Assembly (NCBI GenBank): GCA_024699395.1
Contig: JAILPU010000179.1
Coordinates: forward strand, 1 to 8,163
Direction: 5' to 3'
DNA from: Lachnospiraceae bacterium
GTDB taxonomy: Bacteria > Bacillota > Clostridia > Lachnospirales > Lachnospiraceae
DNA length: 8,163 bases
Shown piece after piece: positions 7,301-8,163 of the stretch. Position numbers and translations under genes: made by a program. Numbering within the stretch: position 1 is the stretch's first letter; every line of letters starts with the position of its first letter. The notes beneath the pieces were generated by a model, which was not told the origin of the DNA, searched no databases, and saw only the letters and a program-made list of their open reading frames with translations.

Positions 7301-8114
7301 GCCCGAGGGAACAGAGGATGATATTAAAGCATCAGCAATGCCCGAGTGGTGGAAGCTTAACTATTCAGGCGGTGAGTTCTCCAACGGTGACTTCAGAATC
7401 AATGCTCAGGACAGCACCATCTGTGCGGTTCTTGACCAGATCAGAGACAGCCATACCACATGGTTGGGACCCTGCTCAGGTTGTGACCTTAAGGTAGGCC
7501 AGGAGGATAATGACAAGTATCTTTACAATGCGGAAGTAATGTTTAAGACCATGGGTTACAGATATAATCTTGTATCCATAACAAAAGATTCCGTAATGGC
7601 TCCCGGAAAGAGCTACGATCTTGCTCTTACCTGGAACAACTCAGGTGTTGCACCTATTTACTACAACTGCCCCGTTACCGTATATCTTGTAAACAGCGAC
7701 GGAGAGTCTGTTGCAAGTGCAATTTGCGACGGTGATACCACAGAGTGGTTGCCCGGAAGATCTTCATGCTCCGCTTCTCTTGAAATACCTGCAGATCTTA
7801 AAGAGGGTGAGTACACCCTTGCTGTTAAGATGGTAACAGGTGATGACAATGCACAGGCTATCAGCCTTGCAATGGAAGGACAGGCAGAGGATGGCGGATA
7901 TGTTCTTTATCCTGTAAATGTTTCTTCTAATGAAGAAGAAGTGGCTGAGCCTGCAGAGAGCAGCGAAGAAGAGAGCGCTGTTGAGAGCACTGAGAGCGTT
8001 GAGGAGCCTGCTAAGAAGACAAATACCGGTGTTATAGTAGCCGTTTGCGTAGCAGCTCTTGCACTTATCGGTGGTGGCGCTTACGCTTTCACAAAGAAGA
8101 AAAAGGATGAATAA
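4386..8114 (+). CDS. Secreted membrane-anchored modular glycan-binding protein with DUF4832-type glycosidase-like barrel
   Basis: A 1242-residue exported protein. Residues 1-30 are a signal peptide (MKIKK, hydrophobic core, likely cleavage after VKA30). Four CBM9-like beta-sandwich modules follow, each with a D/Q-W near its start and a Leu-Tyr 24-26 residues later: W48/LY73-74, W224/LY250-251, W380/LY405-406, W580/LY604-605. The third also has an acidic VDTDEDQTTGF loop that may bind calcium. Residues about 730-1054 form a glycosidase-like barrel starting with NPFKGW (730-736), then IKWSELEKEKGVYDFE, FRFVMDNPN, YVEVGSLGHWAEFH (885-898) and YSGGEF (994-998), as in the DUF4832 family. Residues 1057-1178 are the C-terminal beta-sandwich typical of that family. 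A Glu/Ser stalk (1182-1209), a transmembrane helix (1216-1235) and a KKKKDE tail anchor it to the cell, with no LPXTG. A role in binding and perhaps cleaving an extracellular glycan is inferred from the modules and the nearby importer; no activity is shown. Confidence 0.88.
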   Translation: MKIKKIAAFLCAFTLAVSGFGSISMGNVKAEEEEAAKPVVVDGNNEDWNYITPIYMGGGVINKVSAFTYEGVLYGKMELSSASQFDTWHIYLETDGDTANHLYFNGADYCFETEILYKYEGDSGEWDGLVGTDVACQSATGNDKKTLEFAIPLDGIGNPESIGVNYATVYNWEDVATNPAAPNEYLTVPTYDEVYSEESMVGLTEQEAETYLASKQFSGAVNQWDSLLYDAVYKNSNVKALKAVSDGEFLYIAAEAKALSNNFTVYIGTDKVTGGTDMSQNWSDAKDMAYQVKANGTLYEMSGNSKKGMGTVITDFFKCDTGFEIKIPLEAIGGLTDEYLIAIEEEGELLPDAGNETLKVIPPILETAPTIKVDGDPSDWAGLEPIGKGEDSLGDIYALRDNENLYVMTTIKGITDPESSAAYTTSLFVDTDEDQTTGFLHSGYKNHCTGDFLLQDWYSYGPDKNIEFFYTHDSVTLEWNMKKQSVEGYDKVIGKIADGEYCAEYIIPIDMMREVTPDISDTLYVCIDRNDVQTDEETFERKTPEGFTPARDTANGSFARVPKYQVTFDLAFDDSDISDWASISNKTKHENLTNLCAVKNDEKLYTLLTSNMDLTTDTEYYITTDEGGFKYGNMSDVTYFIERGKLYKVTADDTLAEDYINVYQYYDASYILMQVYMDWIGNPKTVKVAADVNSGTYLLPEEGYLNVNSVVEVERDENLFYPVENYDLYNNPFKGWVGWGDINEGDIDTIAVDYNLMYVDIKWSELEKEKGVYDFESIEKQYQFDKWRDKGARMVFRFVMDNPNYIPENPDMERMDIPQWLYDELLEENAEDEGAGVFYNGETILNLLGGIGFSPNYKSKLLLDYHRKAIEAIAERYDDPSICAYVEVGSLGHWAEFHTWPTGTGEFPNPELAQQYMQPYVDYFHNVKVGIRKPYALSKENNWGLYNDVFGVGSDGATPTFLEWAATGNTDMPEGTEDDIKASAMPEWWKLNYSGGEFSNGDFRINAQDSTICAVLDQIRDSHTTWLGPCSGCDLKVGQEDNDKYLYNAEVMFKTMGYRYNLVSITKDSVMAPGKSYDLALTWNNSGVAPIYYNCPVTVYLVNSDGESVASAICDGDTTEWLPGRSSCSASLEIPADLKEGEYTLAVKMVTGDDNAQAISLAMEGQAEDGGYVLYPVNVSSNEEEVAEPAESSEEESAVESTESVEEPAKKTNTGVIVAVCVAALALIGGGAYAFTKKKKDE

Positions 8115-8115
8115 A

Positions 8116-8163
8116 ATGGCATCAGAATTGTTTCACTATGATTACAAAACAACCGGAACCTGT
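8116..8163 (+). CDS. Probable TSCPD-domain protein (TIGR03905-like), 3' end beyond window
   Basis: Sixteen codons are visible (MASELFHYDYKTTGTC), open to the right edge. The YDYKTTGTC stretch closely resembles the start of TIGR03905-family TSCPD proteins, small proteins of about 80-90 residues with conserved cysteines and no settled function. The ATG lies one base after the previous stop, with AAAAGG at 8101-8106 as a possible ribosome binding site nine bases upstream. An in-frame ATG at 8107, inside the end of the previous gene, is an alternative start adding Met-Asn-Lys. The tight spacing implies co-transcription and translational coupling with the large surface protein. The identification rests on a very short stretch. 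Confidence 0.6.
   Translation, partial: MASELFHYDYKTTGTC

Noticed and set aside
1..8163. CRISPR array, tRNA, rRNA, insertion sequence, prophage or toxin-antitoxin genes
   Set aside because: No regularly spaced repeats, no cloverleaf, no transposase or integrase frame; every long frame belongs to the importer, regulator or surface-protein genes.

Overview
The window looks like a chromosomal fragment of an anaerobic Firmicute, most likely a Lachnospiraceae member (Butyrivibrio/Roseburia/Eubacterium-like). The reasons are moderate GC, strong AGGAG-type ribosome binding sites, an LplABC-type sugar importer without its own ATPase, an AraC-type regulator, and a Glu/Ser-rich stalk plus C-terminal membrane anchor on a secreted protein. 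Genus is inference; there is no rRNA or marker gene to settle it.

Layout. 1-3088 (+) is the end of an importer operon: the 3' part of an LplB-type permease, an LplC/YtcP-type permease overlapping it by one base, and a lipoprotein solute-binding protein whose C-terminus resembles DUF3502. It is closed by a near-perfect hairpin terminator (3151-3187). 3089-3349 is a convergent gap of 261 bases rich in inverted repeats. 3350-4246 (-) is an AraC/XylS-family regulator with an N-terminal cupin and a GTG start. 4247-4385 is a divergent regulatory region with a palindrome, a short direct repeat and a TATAAT box. 4386-8114 (+) is a 1242-residue secreted, membrane-anchored modular protein: four CBM9-like beta-sandwich modules, a glycosidase-like barrel of the DUF4832 type, a C-terminal beta-sandwich, an acidic stalk and a transmembrane anchor. 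8116-8163 (+) is the first 16 codons of a probable TSCPD-domain protein that runs off the right edge.

How the parts may work together (inference): the anchored modular protein binds and perhaps cleaves a glycan at the cell surface, the lipoprotein captures released oligosaccharides, the two permeases import them using a shared MsmX-type ATPase encoded elsewhere, and the AraC-type protein senses a sugar and controls the divergent gene and perhaps the importer. The substrate cannot be read from the sequence. The most interesting object is the modular protein, whose barrel belongs to a family with no enzymatic activity known to me, together with the compact divergent control region beside it.
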